Of a stretch of DNA of 64,000 nt, positions 19,127 through 28,107 are shown piece by piece. The stretch lies in contig DDYB01000019.1 of the NCBI GenBank assembly GCA_002347265.1, positions 62,001 to 126,000 of the forward strand, read 5' to 3'. Position numbers and translations under genes: made by a program. Source of the stretch: Desulfobacteraceae bacterium UBA2245. GTDB lineage: Bacteria; Desulfobacterota; Desulfobacteria; Desulfobacterales; UBA2245. A model generated the notes under the pieces. That model was not told where the DNA came from. It was given only the letters and a program-made list of their open reading frames with translations, and made no database searches. How positions within the stretch are numbered: the first letter of the stretch is position 1; each line of letters starts with the position of its first letter.

Positions 19127-19926
19127 ATCACATCCGCAAAATGGGGGCGCAAACGCGTGAATACGAGGGCGCCGGCGACCAGAACCGAAACCGTGACACC
19201 CCAGTAGTAAAGGCTGTAAAAAGGGTGATGCCAGAACCAGACCTGGTGAATGAAACTGTCGCGGTATCCCTGAATAATATAAAAAAACGGATTGAGCTTG
19301 ATATAAAATTGATATTTTGCCGGAATGAAATCAAGAGACCAGAAGATAGGCGTAAGCCAGAAACCGAACTGCAAACACATGGCGACGATCTGACCGACAT
19401 CTTTCAGAAAAACCATGAGGGCGGAAGTAAGCCATACAAGCCCCAGAATCAGAACGGTTACTGCAAAACCATAGTAAATCACCTGAAGCGCATGAAGCGC
19501 TGGATAAATTCCGTATGCAAGAAAAAAAACGAAAATCACCAGCACGAAAAACAGGTGGATCATCAACGCGGACAGGAGTTTCACGATCGGCAGCATGCTG
19601 ACGCGGAACACCACCTTGGAGACCAGATAGCTGTTATCCACCACGGAGTGGGTGCCGGTGGAAATGCTGTCGGCAATAAAAAACCAGGGAATTATTCCAC
19701 AGATCAGCCAGAGGCTGAAGGGAAAATTTTCAACAGGCGCTGACTTGAACCCGACCTGAAAAACAAACCATAGAATCAGAATCGTCACGGCAGGCTGTAT
19801 AAACGCCCAGAGCAACCCGAGATACGACCCCAGATAGCGTATTTTGAAGTCGCGGATGGTCAGCTGTATAATGAGCGTCCGGCTGCGATAGAGATCGAAA
19901 AGGAAATTCAAAAAAGCCTTGATCAT
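19123..19926 (-). CDS. wzm: Polysaccharide ABC exporter permease (Wzm-like)
   Basis: The 267-residue ABC-2 type permease has a short amphipathic N-terminus, six hydrophobic helices and the typical RYLGSYLGLLWAFIQPAVTI first segment. It would form the inner-membrane pore for the lipid-linked polysaccharide together with the Wzt-like ATPase. It starts four bases after the RmlC stop and overlaps the wzt start, so all are one transcript. Confidence 0.92.
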   Translation of the reverse strand: MIKAFLNFLFDLYRSRTLIIQLTIRDFKIRYLGSYLGLLWAFIQPAVTILILWFVFQVGFKSAPVENFPFSLWLICGIIPWFFIADSISTGTHSVVDNSYLVSKVVFRVSMLPIVKLLSALMIHLFFVLVIFVFFLAYGIYPALHALQVIYYGFAVTVLILGLVWLTSALMVFLKDVGQIVAMCLQFGFWLTPIFWSLDFIPAKYQFYIKLNPFFYIIQGYRDSFIHQVWFWHHPFYSLYYWGVTVSVLVAGALVFTRLRPHFADVM

Positions 19927-19930
19927 GATT

Positions 19931-20491
19931 TTATTTCCTGCTGGCCGGAAAGCAGTCGGCGTCTTTCAACAGAGAAGCCGCGGCATCTTTGCCCGACAAT
20001 CGGGGTTGCAGGTCCCCGGGCCAGGCAATGGCCAGCACGGGGTCGTTCCAGCGGATCATGCGTTCATATTCCGGCGCATAATAATCGGTGGTTTTATAGA
20101 GAACCTCGGCAGTTTCCGAGAGCACCAGAAAGCCGTGGGCAAACCCTTCGGGAATCCAGAACTGCCGTTTGTTTTCTGAGGACAGATTCACCCCTATCCA
20201 TTGACCGAAGGTTGATGCGCCTTTGCGGATATCCACCGCGACGTCAAAGACCTCGCCGGCCACGCAGCGGACCAGCTTCCCCTGAGCGGCAGGTGGAAGC
20301 TGATAGTGCAGCCCGCGCAGAACCCCCCGGGTCGAAGCGGAATGGTTGTCCTGCACAAAGACCGTTTTCAATCCGGTCGCCGCCTCCCAGTCCCGCTGGT
20401 TGAAACTTTCCATAAAAAAGCCCCGTTCATCGCCAAAAACCCTGGGTTCAATGATGAGGATGCCGGGAATTTCGGTTTTGTGCACCTTCAC
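19931..20491 (-). CDS. rfbC: dTDP-4-dehydrorhamnose 3,5-epimerase
   Basis: The 186-residue cupin is of normal length for RmlC/RfbC. Visible family features are ILIIEPRVFGDERGFFMESFN at the start, the active-site GVLRGLHYQ histidine region, GKLVRCVAGEVFDVAVDIR, and YKTTDYYAPEYERMIRWND with the catalytic Tyr region. It converts dTDP-4-keto-6-deoxyglucose to the 4-keto-rhamnose form, between the two activities of the fused enzyme encoded just upstream. The gene lies 53 bases downstream of that fusion and four bases before the export permease, linking dTDP-rhamnose supply to glycan export. Confidence 0.95.
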   Translation of the reverse strand: MKVHKTEIPGILIIEPRVFGDERGFFMESFNQRDWEAATGLKTVFVQDNHSASTRGVLRGLHYQLPPAAQGKLVRCVAGEVFDVAVDIRKGASTFGQWIGVNLSSENKRQFWIPEGFAHGFLVLSETAEVLYKTTDYYAPEYERMIRWNDPVLAIAWPGDLQPRLSGKDAAASLLKDADCFPASRK

Positions 20492-20544
20492 AGAAAAACT
20501 CCGTTTTTCGACAACGACATGATCGCCCTTGAAATCTGCATCGA

Positions 20545-22539
20545 TCAGTTCCGCCCATGATCCGACGGTGAGCGCAGGCGAAAATATTCTTCAAGACTCT
20601 CCTGCCAGGTCGAAACGGACGCGCCGGTCGCCCGGCAATATTTGTCTTTGTTCAGGACCGAGCAGGCCGGCCTTTCGGCCGGCAGCGGATAGTCTTTCGT
20701 CTCGATGGGAACCACCGTTTTGACCCTGAGCGGAAAATTTCCGTTCCGGGCATTTTTGAGGATTTCAACGGCAAAATCGTACCAGCTGCACGTTCCCTCG
20801 TTGGAAAAATGATAGATGCCGTAGAGATCGCCGCTTGTGGACCGGGAAGGATTCATGGCAAGGCCGACAAGGTTGAAGATGGCCCTGGCCAGATCTCCGG
20901 TATAGGTCGGAGAGCCCGTCTGGTCGGCAACGATCCGCAGTTCTTCGCGTTCGGCGGCAAGGCGCAGAATCGATTCCACGAAGTTCCGGCCTCCGGGGCC
21001 GTACAGCCAACTGGTACGCACGATGAAATAACGCCTGAGACCGCTGGAAATGACCGCCGTTTCACCGGCCAGCTTGGACCGGCCGTAGACCGACCGGGGA
21101 CCGGGCGCGTCTTCTTCGCTGTAAGGGGTCTGTTTGCTGCCGTCGAAAACATAGTCGGTGGAGATGTGCACCAGCAGGGCGCCTGTCTCGATGGCGGCAT
21201 GAGCAAGAAAGCCGGGGGCATCGCCGTTAACGCGCATGGCCGTTCCGGCATCGCTCTCGCAGCCGTCGACATTGGTGCAGGCCGCGCAGTTGAGGATGAT
21301 ATCCGGCCTGAGCTTCCTGAAGGTCGCCAGCACCCGGTCAGAATCGGTGATGTCGAATTCGGGCAGGTCAAAGGAGTGAACCTCCCAGCCGGCAGGCCTG
21401 TTTTGCAGTATCATACGGGCCAGCATCCCCTTTCCGCCCGCCAGTGCGACTTTGAAGCGCGTCGCCTCCGGATTTGAGCCGTACTGCCTGGCGCAGTACT
21501 CCCGATAAGAACCGTTGACAACCGATGCCGTCCAGCCGGGGTTGTCGAGATACCAGTCGATGGTCCGGCGGATCCCCTCCTCAAAGGTCGTGGAAGGCTG
21601 CCAGCCCAGTTCGGCTTTGAGCTTGCCCGCATCAATGGCATAGCGGCGGTCGTGACCCGGGCGGTCGACGACAAATCGGATCAGGGAACGACGCGTCTTT
21701 TCCGGGGACAGCAACCCCGCTTTTGCATCGAGCAGATCGCATATCGTTTGCACCACCTCGATATTCCGCTTTTCGGTGTTTCCCCCGATGTTATAGGTCT
21801 GTCCCGGCCGGCCTCCTTCAAGCACCTTTAAAATCGCGGTACAGTGGTCTTGCACATAAAGCCAGTCGCGCACGTTTCCGCCGTCCCCGTAGACGGGCAG
21901 ATCCCTGCCGTTGAGGGCATTGTGGATCATCAGAGGAATCAGCTTTTCGGGAAACTGGTACGGACCGTAGTTGTTGGAGCAGTTGGTGATCAGAACCGGA
22001 AGGCCGTAAGTGTGGAAGTAGGCGCTGACCAGATGATCGGAGGAGGCCTTGCTGGCCGAATAGGGAGATCTTGGATCATAGGGCGTCTCTTCGGTGAAGA
22101 AACCGGTTTCGCCGAGGGAGCCGTAGACCTCGTCGGTGCTGACGTGTAGAAACCGGACCTGACTGATGTCGAATGATCCATCGCCGAGCCAGGCGCGTCG
22201 CGCTGCTTCCAGCAGGGTGAAAGTGCCCTGAATATTGGTGCGGATGAACTCGGCCGGTCCGGTGATGCTGCGGTCCACATGGGATTCCGCGGCAAAATGG
22301 ACAACCGTGTCGATCCGCTCCTCGACAAAAAGCCGGTCAACCAGTTCGTGGTCGCAGATATCGCCTTTGACCATGCGGTAGCGGACGCCTTCAGCTATTC
22401 CGGCGAGGTTTTCCGGGTTGCCCGCATAGGTCAGCTTATCGAGATTAACGATACGGACAAACGGCAACCGTTCACGCGCCAGCCGAATGAAGTTGGCGCC
22501 GATAAAACCGCAGCCGCCCGTTACCAGTATGTTTTTCAA
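20545..22539 (-). CDS. Fused dTDP-glucose 4,6-dehydratase / dTDP-4-dehydrorhamnose reductase (RmlB-RmlD)
   Basis: Two complete short-chain dehydrogenase-type halves are joined. The first (about 1-330) has KNILVTGGCGFIGANF, the SHVDRS motif, STDEVYGS and the catalytic YSASKASSD, as in RmlB. The second (about 365-660) has VALAGGKGMLAR, NCAACTNVDGCE, HISTDYVFDG, YGRSKLAGE and TSWLYGPGGRNFV, as in RmlD. Together with RmlC this makes three of the four dTDP-rhamnose steps. No RmlA is seen in the window. A GGGAGG ribosome site sits directly against ATG 22545 but six bases before TTG 22539, which gives the family-typical start KNILVTGG, so I prefer TTG. An earlier ATG at 22578 is possible. It is the first gene of the polysaccharide operon. 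Confidence 0.93.
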   Translation of the reverse strand: MKNILVTGGCGFIGANFIRLARERLPFVRIVNLDKLTYAGNPENLAGIAEGVRYRMVKGDICDHELVDRLFVEERIDTVVHFAAESHVDRSITGPAEFIRTNIQGTFTLLEAARRAWLGDGSFDISQVRFLHVSTDEVYGSLGETGFFTEETPYDPRSPYSASKASSDHLVSAYFHTYGLPVLITNCSNNYGPYQFPEKLIPLMIHNALNGRDLPVYGDGGNVRDWLYVQDHCTAILKVLEGGRPGQTYNIGGNTEKRNIEVVQTICDLLDAKAGLLSPEKTRRSLIRFVVDRPGHDRRYAIDAGKLKAELGWQPSTTFEEGIRRTIDWYLDNPGWTASVVNGSYREYCARQYGSNPEATRFKVALAGGKGMLARMILQNRPAGWEVHSFDLPEFDITDSDRVLATFRKLRPDIILNCAACTNVDGCESDAGTAMRVNGDAPGFLAHAAIETGALLVHISTDYVFDGSKQTPYSEEDAPGPRSVYGRSKLAGETAVISSGLRRYFIVRTSWLYGPGGRNFVESILRLAAEREELRIVADQTGSPTYTGDLARAIFNLVGLAMNPSRSTSGDLYGIYHFSNEGTCSWYDFAVEILKNARNGNFPLRVKTVVPIETKDYPLPAERPACSVLNKDKYCRATGASVSTWQESLEEYFRLRSPSDHGRN

Positions 22540-22604
22540 CCGCATCCTCCCTGCATTACATTCATTGCCGGAAAACATGGCAACGAATCCTCATAAAGTT
22601 TGTA

Positions 22605-22633
22605 TTTACAACACATTTCGCAGAAAGTGTCAA
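22605..22633 (-). promoter_or_regulatory. Sigma-70 promoter of the polysaccharide operon
   Basis: On the minus strand TTGACA (22628-22633) is followed by a 17-base spacer and TGTAAA (22605-22610). Transcription would begin near 22598, about 55 bases before the RmlB-RmlD start. No other convincing promoter was noticed within the eight downstream genes, so this may drive all 13.5 kb. Confidence 0.7.
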
Positions 22634-22945
22634 ATGACTTCGAATGCCGGAATCCACAGCCTGCCGCCCCCTGATTGAGCGCCGGTTATGTTCAGACAGG
22701 CCGCATTGATGGATATGGGCTTTCAACGCCGCGGATGGCGATGGCCATGATATCAAAGAGCCGCACGAGGTCCGCCTGTTTGCCGGGCGCTCTGGGTGGT
22801 TCCGTTTCATTCCATTGAATATATGCGATCTCTCTCGTTGCAGCATATTTTGTATCTTGATATTTTTTCCAATTCAATTAAACTTACAAAAATTTTGACT
22901 GCACGGTATGTTTAATTTTTGAATCGCCACGGAAAGATGGGATAC
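22634..22945. other. Divergent intergenic region between polysaccharide operon and HDOD gene
   Basis: Apart from the minus-strand promoter beside it, this 312-base stretch shows no gene with coding character. It is AT-rich at the right end, with a TTGACT (22895-22900) that could be a -35 box for the HDOD gene, but no good -10 follows at the right distance. Confidence 0.4.
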
Positions 22946-23992
22946 ATGAAAATCACCTGCGAACAGTGTCGAAAGACTTACCAGATTCCCGATGAACGTA
23001 TTCCCAGAGGAAAAGAAATCGTCTTTCCCTGTCCGTCCTGCAAAAGCCTGATCCGGATATACCTGCCGGCGGATAATTCCGAAACCGCGCCTTCAGCTGC
23101 CGAAGCGCCTTCTGCGCCGGATCAAAAAGCTTCTCGGCAGGATCAGGATCTGATGAAAAAAATTCTTTCCGCTGTCGAAGATCTGCCCCCCATGCCTCAG
23201 ATCGTTCTCAAGGCGCAGCAGGTGATGGCAAATCCCAATGCCGGTTTCAAGGAAATAGGCGCCATTATCGAAACCGATCAGGCCATCGCCGCCCGGGTGC
23301 TTCGCATGGCCAATTCCTCCTTCTATGGCCTGAGCGGGATGGTTACCTCGGTGCATCAGGCCTCGGTGATTCTTGGGCTGAAAGTCCTGGGCGAGCTCAC
23401 TTTGCTTCTGGGAACATCCAAGCTGCTGGACCGCGAGCTGAAAGGTTACGGGGTGGATGCCGGCACCTTATGGAAGCACTCACTTGCGGTGGCTTTCGGT
23501 TCCAAGCTGATTGCAAACAAGCGAATACCCCGTTTTGAAAATGACGCCTTTTCCGTCGGCCTGATTCATGATGCCGGCAAACTGGTTCTGGATCCGTATA
23601 TTTTCCAGAAAAAGCCCGAGTTTGACGTTCTGATGCAGGACGGAAAAAAGAATTTTCTGGACGCGGAAAAGGAGCTCCTGGGTTTTGATCATGCCGAGCT
23701 GACCGCCGAACTCTGCCGGTTCTGGAAAATTCCGGAAAATCAGACCCTGGCCATTCGGTGCCACCATGAGCCCTCACTGATGCAGGAAGAACGAAAATTG
23801 GCAGATATTCTCCATGTTGCAAACGTGATTGCCATTCGCAGCGGCTACGGAACCGGCGAAAGCGCCGCTCTTTATCCCGTGCAGAATGCCTCCCTGGAGG
23901 ACCTCCTTTTGTCAGAGGAAGACCTGGATGGAATTCAAAAGGAAGTCGCCGAATACGTTGAAAAAATCTCAAGCGATATGTCCAAATCCTGA
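22946..23992 (+). CDS. Zinc-finger HDOD signalling protein
   Basis: The protein opens MKITCEQCRKTYQIPDERIP and, with CPSC at about residue 28, forms the CxxC...CxxC ribbon known as the MJ0042-type finger. Residues about 65-280 are an HDOD domain (LPPMPQIVLKAQQVMANPNAGFKEIG...RVLRMANSSFYG...LIHDAGKLV), a degenerate HD fold that normally lacks phosphodiesterase metal ligands and acts in regulation. Finger plus HDOD is common in delta-proteobacterial chemosensory and surface-motility signalling. I chose ATG 22946 because it fits the finger. In-frame TTG 22919 and ATG 22937 lie upstream. It is convergent with comEC, seven bases apart. A second HDOD gene lies at the right end of the window. Confidence 0.85.
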   Translation: MKITCEQCRKTYQIPDERIPRGKEIVFPCPSCKSLIRIYLPADNSETAPSAAEAPSAPDQKASRQDQDLMKKILSAVEDLPPMPQIVLKAQQVMANPNAGFKEIGAIIETDQAIAARVLRMANSSFYGLSGMVTSVHQASVILGLKVLGELTLLLGTSKLLDRELKGYGVDAGTLWKHSLAVAFGSKLIANKRIPRFENDAFSVGLIHDAGKLVLDPYIFQKKPEFDVLMQDGKKNFLDAEKELLGFDHAELTAELCRFWKIPENQTLAIRCHHEPSLMQEERKLADILHVANVIAIRSGYGTGESAALYPVQNASLEDLLLSEEDLDGIQKEVAEYVEKISSDMSKS

Positions 23993-23998
23993 TTCCGC

Positions 23999-26440
23999 TC
24001 AATAGATGGTCGGTCTTACGGCAAGCCGCTTCCCGTCGCTGACAAGATAAATTGCGCCGTGAACGGCTGTCTGAAATATCTGACAGTTGTATCTCTGATA
24101 CCTTTCCATCACGGACGGATGTGGAAATCCAAAGCGGTTGCGCCACCCCGCCGAGACGATGACGATCTCGGGCCTCACGCTTCTCAGAAAATGATCGGAA
24201 CTCGACGTGGCGCTCCCGTGATGCGGAGAAAGCAGCACCTGTGATTGAAGTCGTGCACCCGCTGCATCAACCAGCCGTTTTTCCGCATTCTGCGTGATAT
24301 CTCCGGGCAGCAAAAAAGATGTCTGGCCGTGCTGCAGTTTCAGCACGATCGAATGGTCATTGGCATCCTTATCGTCCGCCAGGCCTGGCTTGAAATCCCT
24401 GGGCGGATGCAGGATATTCAGAGACGTCCCATGGATCCGGGCATCTCGCTGAATCGCCTCAAAAGCGGGAAGGACGATGCGTTTTTCACGTACAATATCC
24501 ATCAGCTCCCGGCAGGCATTCGAATTCAAAGCCTGCCCGTTGGTCCATAACTGTTTGACGTTGAAATGCCTTGCAACAAAAACCAGCCCGTTGACATGAT
24601 CGCTGTCCGGATGCGAAAGGATCATCAGATCAATGGTATGAATCTTTTTCCGCCACAGGTAGGGCGCAACAATTTTCTCTCCGACATCAAACACCCGGTT
24701 GTCCGTCCCGCCTCCATCGATCAGGATGCAGTATCCGCGGGGCATCTCAATCAGGGTCGATGATCCCTGCCCCACATCCATTATTGTTACGCGCAACCGG
24801 TCGCTGAACCAGCGCTCATAAACCCAGTAGCCGACATCGGCCGCAAGCGCCAGCGCGCACACCGCGCCGACAATACGGATTCTAAAATCATTCCGCGATT
24901 CCGGGTTCAAATCCGTCCGCCTTCGCCGCTGAATCCAGTGCATTACGAAACCGGCAATCCCGTAATAGGCAAATATTTCGAGCCAGGATGGGGTTATGGT
25001 TTTTACGGCGGCCCACGAAACAGACCCGATCCAGACAACGATATTCAGCAGCAGGTCTGCGCCGAATCCGGACAATTTCAGGAAAAGCCCGGCCATTGCC
25101 GGGCTGAACAGCTCCATCCATGCCCCTGCCAGGGCAAGGGGAAGCACCCAGCATCCCAGAAGCGGTATCACCAGCAGATTGCTGATCACGCCGACCCAGG
25201 AAATCTGATTAAAGTAATGCATGACCAGGGGCAGGGTAGCGCCGATAGCAAACAGCGATGTCCATACGGAAGCTTTGAACGCTTTAATGGCCCATCGGGT
25301 TTCTCCCGCCTCGCCGGTGGCGATCGTCGAAAACCCGGTCACGATTCCAATGACGGCCGCAAAGGAAAGCTGAAAGGAAATGGAAAAAAGCGCCGGAGGA
25401 TAAACAATCAGGATCAGCAGGGCTGCGACAAATACCGTATTGATCAGGTCGTGTTCTTTTTGCGCCAGAAATCCCAGCAGAAAAACCATCGCCATGATAA
25501 CGGCCCGCTGGGTTGCCGGCGACATGCCGGTCAGAACGCCATAAGCCACCACAAAAAAGGATGTCAGAACGGCCGCAGCCTTTCGAACCCTTCCGCCGGA
25601 CGTCAGCCAGGGTGCGTAGGATAGCGCCCAGCAGAAAAGCGCCATGGCCGATCCTGCGACCATGCCCACATGAAGCCCTGAGACCGCAAGCGCGTGAGCG
25701 GCGCCGGACCGGTTGAATGCTTCCTGAATCTGTCCGGAAATTCCTTTTCGCTCGCCGACAATCAATGCTTTCAGAACCTGGGCCGACTGACCGGGAACAC
25801 TGTTTTCAATTCGGCCGGCCAGTTTTCGGCGAAAGTTTTCAACCAGATTCCACCCCGGATCAGACAGACCTTTTTCCAGAATTTTCAGGAACTCCTGTTT
25901 AACGCAACAGGTGCCCCAGATCTGGTGCATCCGCATATACCGGGCATAGTCGAATCCCCCGGGATTGATCGAACCCCGAATCGATCGAAGGCTTCCCGTA
26001 AATTCCACTCGATCGCCGGCACTCAGGAAACTCTCGCCGCCGAGCGTGGTCAGACGGATTTTACCGGATGCGCGTTTTTGCCCGACGGCCTCGATGCGAA
26101 GATCGTACCGCGCCCCAAACGCATAGGGTATGGCCTCGGAATCAATGGTTCCGGTAATTTTTTGAGGGCCTTTGTTGAGAAAGTTGGCAATGTGATCTGA
26201 AGGCAGCACCGGAGCAAGATAGGACTTGATGGAAACCCAGCCGATGAAAAAGAAAAGCGCGAAAGGAACGATCGCCGAGCCTTTTTCGCGGCTGATCCGG
26301 CAGATCAGATAAGCCAGGCAGCCGCATATGGCCGCGTAAGCCCACAAGGAACTGCCGTCGGTGCATCCGGCGATGGCAATTCCCGCGCTCTGGGCTATCG
26401 TCAGGGCAATGATCGGACGAAAACAGAAAGGCCGATCCAC
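23999..26440 (-). CDS. comEC: ComEC/Rec2 DNA-uptake channel protein
   Basis: The 813-residue protein has an N-terminal OB-like part (about 85-190), a competence domain with multiple membrane helices (about 215-510; KALIVGERKGIS...NRSGAAHALAVSGLHVGMVAG is characteristic) and a C-terminal metallo-beta-lactamase-like nuclease domain (LRVTIMDVGQGSSTLIEMP, LILSHPDSDHVNG, SPHHGSATSSSDHF). All three parts are complete. It would translocate single-stranded DNA across the inner membrane and possibly degrade the other strand. No other competence genes are in the window. The start is GTG at 26440 with AAGGA upstream. Confidence 0.93.
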   Translation of the reverse strand: MDRPFCFRPIIALTIAQSAGIAIAGCTDGSSLWAYAAICGCLAYLICRISREKGSAIVPFALFFFIGWVSIKSYLAPVLPSDHIANFLNKGPQKITGTIDSEAIPYAFGARYDLRIEAVGQKRASGKIRLTTLGGESFLSAGDRVEFTGSLRSIRGSINPGGFDYARYMRMHQIWGTCCVKQEFLKILEKGLSDPGWNLVENFRRKLAGRIENSVPGQSAQVLKALIVGERKGISGQIQEAFNRSGAAHALAVSGLHVGMVAGSAMALFCWALSYAPWLTSGGRVRKAAAVLTSFFVVAYGVLTGMSPATQRAVIMAMVFLLGFLAQKEHDLINTVFVAALLILIVYPPALFSISFQLSFAAVIGIVTGFSTIATGEAGETRWAIKAFKASVWTSLFAIGATLPLVMHYFNQISWVGVISNLLVIPLLGCWVLPLALAGAWMELFSPAMAGLFLKLSGFGADLLLNIVVWIGSVSWAAVKTITPSWLEIFAYYGIAGFVMHWIQRRRRTDLNPESRNDFRIRIVGAVCALALAADVGYWVYERWFSDRLRVTIMDVGQGSSTLIEMPRGYCILIDGGGTDNRVFDVGEKIVAPYLWRKKIHTIDLMILSHPDSDHVNGLVFVARHFNVKQLWTNGQALNSNACRELMDIVREKRIVLPAFEAIQRDARIHGTSLNILHPPRDFKPGLADDKDANDHSIVLKLQHGQTSFLLPGDITQNAEKRLVDAAGARLQSQVLLSPHHGSATSSSDHFLRSVRPEIVIVSAGWRNRFGFPHPSVMERYQRYNCQIFQTAVHGAIYLVSDGKRLAVRPTIY

Positions 26441-26484
26441 TGAAAGATATTCCTTGTCAAACCGGAATATTTATAAGAAGGGGC

Positions 26485-27738
26485 TCAAACCGGCACGCGT
26501 CTGATGACGGCGCCGAGTGCGGCGAATTTTTCTTCGATCTTTTCGTATCCCCTGTCGAGGTGGTAAACCCGATTGACCTCGGTAACGCCCTGGGCCACCA
26601 GTCCGGCGAGAATCAGAGAGGCGCTGGCTCTTAAATCCGTGGCCATCACCGGAGCGCCCGAAAGCATCGAAGCCCCTTTTATCAGAGCGGAATTGCCGGA
26701 TATCTGAATGTCCGCCCCCATACGGCGAAGTTCGCCGACATGAATGAATCGATTCTCGAATACGGTTTCTGAAATGATGCTCAACCCCGATGCAATGGAC
26801 ATGAGTACCATGAACTGGGCCTGCATGTCGGTGGGGAAGCCCGGAAAGGGCAGTGTTTTCACATCCACACTGGCGATGGTTTCCGGCCCGACAACCCGGA
26901 TACTTGAACTGTTCTCCTGAACCCGGGCATTGGTTTGCCGAAGCTTGTGCAGAAAAGCCTGCATGTGTTCCGGCTCACAACCGCAAACCGTCACATCTCC
27001 CTGAGTCAAAGCTGCTGCCACCATGAAGGTGCCTGCTTCAATGCGATCCGGAATCACGGAAACCGAAACCGGGTGAAGCGACTTGACGCCGCAAATCGTC
27101 ATCGCCGAGGCGCCAGCGCCTTGAATGCTTGCCCCCATGCGGTTCAGCGTATCGGCCAGTGCAACCACCTCGGGTTCGCGAGCCACATTTCGAAGAACCG
27201 TCACGCCTTCGGCAAGGACTGCGGCCATCATCAGATTCTCTGTGCCCGTGACCGTCGGCATATCCAGGCATATATCGGCGCCGCGAAGACGCTCCGCTCT
27301 GGCCTCCACATAACCGTGATCGATCTGGATTTCCGCACCCAACTGCTGGAGCCCTTTTAGATGCAGGTTAATCGGACGTTCTCCGATGGCGCATCCCCCG
27401 GGAAGCGATACCCGGGCTCTTTTTAACCGGGCGACCAGCGGGCCGAGCACCAGAATTGAGGCTCTCATTTTTCGAACCAGATCGTAGGACGCTTCATGGT
27501 TGCTCAGACCGCCGCCATCTATGCGAACCTGGTGCGAATCGGATTCCACCTTTGCGCCCAGATTTTCCAGAAGCAGCTTTATGCTCTCGATGTCTTTTAA
27601 ATCCGGAACATTTTGAAAGGAACTCCATCCGTCAGCCAGCAGAGAAGCCACCAGCATGGGCAAAGCCGCATTCTTAGCGCCGCTGATTCGAACCTCTCCC
27701 TGCAACCGGTGCCCGCCTTCAACCACGATTTTATCCAT
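26485..27738 (-). CDS. murA: UDP-N-acetylglucosamine 1-carboxyvinyltransferase
   Basis: This 417-residue enzyme is of standard length (E. coli MurA has 419). It begins MDKIVVEGGHRLQGEVRISGAKNAALP, has the LPGGCAIGERPINLHL loop with the catalytic Cys that fosfomycin alkylates, and DIQISGNSALIKG plus DLRASASLILAGL near the end. It makes the first committed peptidoglycan precursor in the cytoplasm. I chose the ATG at 27738. An in-frame TTG at 27756 exists. A perfect AGGAGG upstream lies too far (19 bases) from this ATG but well placed for a six-codon frame that overlaps it, so the start may be coupled to that minicistron. A secondary AGGTG sits five bases before the chosen ATG. Confidence 0.95.
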   Translation of the reverse strand: MDKIVVEGGHRLQGEVRISGAKNAALPMLVASLLADGWSSFQNVPDLKDIESIKLLLENLGAKVESDSHQVRIDGGGLSNHEASYDLVRKMRASILVLGPLVARLKRARVSLPGGCAIGERPINLHLKGLQQLGAEIQIDHGYVEARAERLRGADICLDMPTVTGTENLMMAAVLAEGVTVLRNVAREPEVVALADTLNRMGASIQGAGASAMTICGVKSLHPVSVSVIPDRIEAGTFMVAAALTQGDVTVCGCEPEHMQAFLHKLRQTNARVQENSSSIRVVGPETIASVDVKTLPFPGFPTDMQAQFMVLMSIASGLSIISETVFENRFIHVGELRRMGADIQISGNSALIKGASMLSGAPVMATDLRASASLILAGLVAQGVTEVNRVYHLDRGYEKIEEKFAALGAVIRRVPV

Positions 27739-27860
27739 GCAACACCTGCATGCCAAACCTCCTGAGTCCGCCTCGGAATTTCCGTATCATTATGCCTGTA
27801 TACCTTATCATTTCAACCCCCGCAACCCGAAGCTGACCCGCCGCGTCGATATTTGACGAC

Positions 27861-27901
27861 AAAAAAGCGTTTTTCCCTTTGGCTGAGAAAAACGCTTTTT
27901 T
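27861..27901. terminator. Bidirectional intrinsic terminator
   Basis: Fifteen paired bases (27861-27875 with 27887-27901) enclose an 11-base loop. The stem is GC-centred with A-runs on one side and T-runs on the other on both strands. On the minus strand it lies about 20 bases after the last gene of the Qrc locus and ends that transcript before murA. Confidence 0.9.
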
Positions 27902-27923
27902 GTTTCATTTGGGTCCGACGATT

Positions 27924-28082
27924 TTAGTGATGTCCGCCGCCCTTTCCCTGAATCGTATCAATGACGGCCTTCCCGATGCAATAGGTCATGCCCAGACCGA
28001 TAATCGCCAGCGCATACCATAAACCGCCGTGGAACACATAGTGGGACATATCCCAGGCCCATTCAAAACTAAAAGGAAACAT
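27924..28082 (-). CDS. Small membrane protein at the end of the Qrc operon
   Basis: A 52-codon gene preceded by a perfect AGGAGG seven bases before the ATG. The product starts MFPFSFEWAWDMSHYVFHGG, has one hydrophobic helix (about 21-40, LWYALAIIGLGMTYCIGKAV) and ends IQGKGGGHH. It starts 25 bases after the qrcD stop and is followed by the terminator, so it belongs to the operon. It resembles the short single-helix subunits that accompany respiratory membrane complexes. I do not recognise a named family. A role as an extra small subunit or assembly factor of the Qrc complex is inference. Confidence 0.8.
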   Translation of the reverse strand: MFPFSFEWAWDMSHYVFHGGLWYALAIIGLGMTYCIGKAVIDTIQGKGGGHH

Positions 28083-28107
28083 ATCTTATCCTCCTCTTTC
28101 CAGACGG

